From: Nanobdellota archaeon
GTDB taxonomy: Archaea > Nanobdellota > Nanobdellia > Pacearchaeales > GW2011-AR1
Direction of reading: 5' to 3'
NCBI GenBank assembly: GCA_022563455.1
Contig: JADFNI010000035.1
Coordinates: 1 to 11,012, forward strand
Length of the DNA: 11,012 bases
How positions within the stretch are numbered: position 1 is the stretch's first letter; every line of letters starts with the position of its first letter. Of the stretch, positions 9,685 to 11,012 are shown in pieces. The notes under the pieces are model-generated. The model was not told the DNA's origin, did not search any database, and was given only the letters and a program-made list of their open reading frames with translations. Made by a program: the position numbers and the translations under genes.

Positions 9685-11012
9685 AATTCGCACATTTATC
9701 TGACTGTCATTTAGGATGTTGGAGACAAGAAGAACTACAAGCTTTAAATTTTAAATCATTTCAAAAAATAATATCATTATGTTTAGAAGAAAAAGTTGAA
9801 TTTATTCTAATTGCAGGAGATTTATTTGATTCAGCATATCCTCCAATAGATATTTTAAAAGATGTTTTTCAAGAATTTAAACGAATTAAAGATGCGAAGA
9901 TTCCAGTATATTTAATAGCTGGAAGTCATGACTTTTCAGCCTCTGGAAAAACCTTCTTGGGAGTTTTAGAAAAAGCAGGTTTCTGTAAAAATTTAGAAAA
10001 TTATGAAGTAGAAGAAGATGGAAGAATAAAACTCTTTCCAACATTTCATGGAGATATTGTACTTTATGGATATCCTGGTAAAAAATCAGGAATGGAAATG
10101 GAAGATTTAAAAAAAGTTTACTTTGAACAATTAAATAAATTCACAATTTTTGTATTTCATACAACTATTAAGGATGTAGTGGGAACAGTTCCAATGGACT
10201 TTATAGAAAAAGAAGAGCTTCCCCTAGCAGACTATTATGCAATGGGACATATTCATAAAAGATACGATTATGAGACAAGTAGTGGGAGATATGTATATCC
10301 GGGTCCAACATTCCCTGCAAATTTTCAAGAGTTAGTTGATCTAAAATGTGGAAGTTTCCAAATTTTAAATGTAGAAGGTTCCAAAATAAAGTCAGTTAAT
10401 ATAACAGTCCCAATCAAAGAGGTAACTTATTTAGAAATTGACATAGACAATGGACTAACGGCTACTTCAAAAATAATTTCAGAAATAGATAAATTAAATT
10501 TGAGAAATAAAATACTTCTTTTAAAATTAAAAGGCGTATTAAATGAAGGAAAAACAGGAGACATAAGGTTTGGAGAAATAGAAGATTTTATTAAAAAGAA
10601 AGAAATTTATGCAACTCTTCGAAATATATCAAGTCTAAAAATTCCCGAAGCAAATTTTGAAACAAATTCTTTCGAGGACAATCCAGAAATGATAGAGAGA
10701 AGGAACTTTGATAATTTAACAAAAAGATCTCCAAGTAATTTTAACAAATATCTTCAAAGTTTGGTACAGACACTCTCTCTTGAAAAAAATGAAGATGAAA
10801 AAAGTGAAGATGAAAAACAGGGTAAAACCGGAGAGGACGCAGCGCAGGATTTCGGAGCGCTCACCGGTGGCACAGGAGACAGCAGCCTGGGTAACCTGCC
10901 GCCCTTAAGCGATTTCGATTCCGCGAACGCGGCCTCCGAAGGCAATCTTCCGCCGCTGGGCGATCTGAGTTCGAAGATAGGCGATGACCAGATACCCTCT
11001 TCGGGATTGCCG
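9678..11012 (+). CDS. mre11: Mre11 DNA double-strand break repair nuclease, 3' end replaced or missing
   Basis: Mre11 is the manganese-dependent nuclease of the Mre11-Rad50 complex, which processes DNA ends for recombination repair. Phosphoesterase motifs are in order: D9 and H11 (LSDCHLG), D48 (AGDLFD), H84 and D85 (AGSHDFS; the usual GNHD has Asn where Ser83 stands), H161 (FHTT), and H191 with H193 (GHIHKRY). The capping domain follows (about 225-330). Residues 331-370 could be the Rad50-binding helices. After an acidic repeat (NEDEKSEDEKQ, 371-381) the frame continues to the window edge with 64 residues in GC-rich codons that look unrelated to Mre11. The CDS has no stop: 445 codons are seen. 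The ATG at 9678 is preceded by AAAGAGG at good spacing. Rad50 would normally be adjacent and is not seen. The Mre11 identity is firm up to about residue 370. Confidence 0.9.
   Translation, partial: MVKFAHLSDCHLGCWRQEELQALNFKSFQKIISLCLEEKVEFILIAGDLFDSAYPPIDILKDVFQEFKRIKDAKIPVYLIAGSHDFSASGKTFLGVLEKAGFCKNLENYEVEEDGRIKLFPTFHGDIVLYGYPGKKSGMEMEDLKKVYFEQLNKFTIFVFHTTIKDVVGTVPMDFIEKEELPLADYYAMGHIHKRYDYETSSGRYVYPGPTFPANFQELVDLKCGSFQILNVEGSKIKSVNITVPIKEVTYLEIDIDNGLTATSKIISEIDKLNLRNKILLLKLKGVLNEGKTGDIRFGEIEDFIKKKEIYATLRNISSLKIPEANFETNSFEDNPEMIERRNFDNLTKRSPSNFNKYLQSLVQTLSLEKNEDEKSEDEKQGKTGEDAAQDFGALTGGTGDSSLGNLPPLSDFDSANAASEGNLPPLGDLSSKIGDDQIPSSGLP
10790..10817 (+). repeat. Short direct repeat GAAGATGAAAAA at the probable right join
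   Basis: GAAGATGAAAAA occurs at about 10,792-10,803 and again at about 10,806-10,817, separated by GT. It encodes the acidic Glu-Asp-Glu-Lys repeat of Mre11. It is the last AT-rich sequence before the GC-rich segment and could have promoted a false assembly join. Confidence 0.6.
10821..11012 (+). other. GC-rich, compositionally foreign segment in frame with mre11
   Basis: These 192 bases contain 117 G or C (61%), against 17 of 60 (28%) at 10,681-10,740 inside mre11. Codons switch to GC-ending choices (GCG, CTG, CCG, GGC, AAC, TCC). The peptide is Gly/Ser/Asp/Pro-rich with GNLPPL appearing twice (residues 405-410 and 422-427 in mre11 numbering), like a flexible low-complexity linker of some unrelated protein. 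The plus frame reads well, so it is probably coding in its own genome. I do not recognise the family. A join near the GAAGATGAAAA repeat (10,792-10,817) is likely. Confidence 0.65.

Noticed and set aside
10754..10945. Minus-strand open frame across the right composition change
   Set aside because: It spans the probable join and its translation is Ser/Phe-rich low complexity; the plus frame explains the region better.
9678..11012. A genuine new Mre11 fusion protein with an extra C-terminal domain
   Set aside because: The abrupt GC and codon-use change, the unrelated low-complexity peptide and the similar break at the other end make a contig join more likely than a fusion.
1..11012. CRISPR array, toxin-antitoxin, insertion sequence, tRNA or rRNA genes
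   Set aside because: I looked on both strands and saw no regular repeat-spacer pattern, transposase, terminal inverted repeats, toxin-antitoxin pair or structural RNA. Gaps between genes are all under 110 bases.

Overview
Organism and overall picture. The core of this window (about 123 to 10,820) is AT-rich archaeal DNA: archaeal exosome subunit Rrp4, an SBDS ribosome-maturation factor, the 20S proteasome alpha subunit, the RNase P protein Pop5, archaeal RNase J and Mre11, with TATA boxes about 25-31 bases upstream of most start codons. Short genes, tight packing and a large membrane-anchored surface subtilase suggest a small-genome archaeon of the DPANN type (Pacearchaeota/Woesearchaeota-like). 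The lineage is inferred from gene content and composition only.

Layout. On the minus strand, read right to left: a secreted subtilisin-like protease (7269-4540), Pop5 (4543-4250, 4-base overlap), a two-helix membrane protein (4246-4019), proteasome alpha (2970-2263), SBDS (1443-766) and Rrp4 (671 to about 123). Apart from the protease and the small membrane protein, this is the known archaeal RNase P / proteasome / SBDS / exosome gene cluster. It is interrupted in two places by genes on the opposite strand, each with its own TATA box: an APH-like kinase (3071-4006), and two unrecognised small genes (1531-1833, 1881-2246). On the plus strand from 7341 come RNase J, a C-terminally anchored membrane protein and a HemK-related methyltransferase, closely spaced, and then Mre11 from 9678 to the window edge, preceded by a possible nine-codon leader ORF that overlaps its start.

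The two ends do not belong. Bases 1 to about 122 are 55% GC (66 of 120) and encode, on the plus strand, a piece of a NEW3-like beta-sandwich domain of bacterial type, where the C-terminal half of Rrp4 should be. Bases 10,821-11,012 are 61% GC (117 of 192) and continue the Mre11 frame into a Gly/Pro/Ser/Asp-rich stretch with quite different codon use. The simplest reading is a chimeric metagenome contig joined to other genomes at both ends. Both joins should be checked before any claim of a gene fusion.

How the genes work together. The minus-strand set covers RNA processing (RNase P, exosome), ribosome maturation (SBDS) and protein turnover (proteasome, surface protease). The plus-strand set covers RNA decay (RNase J), probable modification of a translation factor (HemK-like) and DNA break repair (Mre11). 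I found no CRISPR array, insertion sequence, tRNA, rRNA or recognisable defence system. The most unusual items are the interrupted cluster with its two orphan genes, the altered catalytic motifs in the kinase and in RNase J, and the overlapping leader ORF before mre11.
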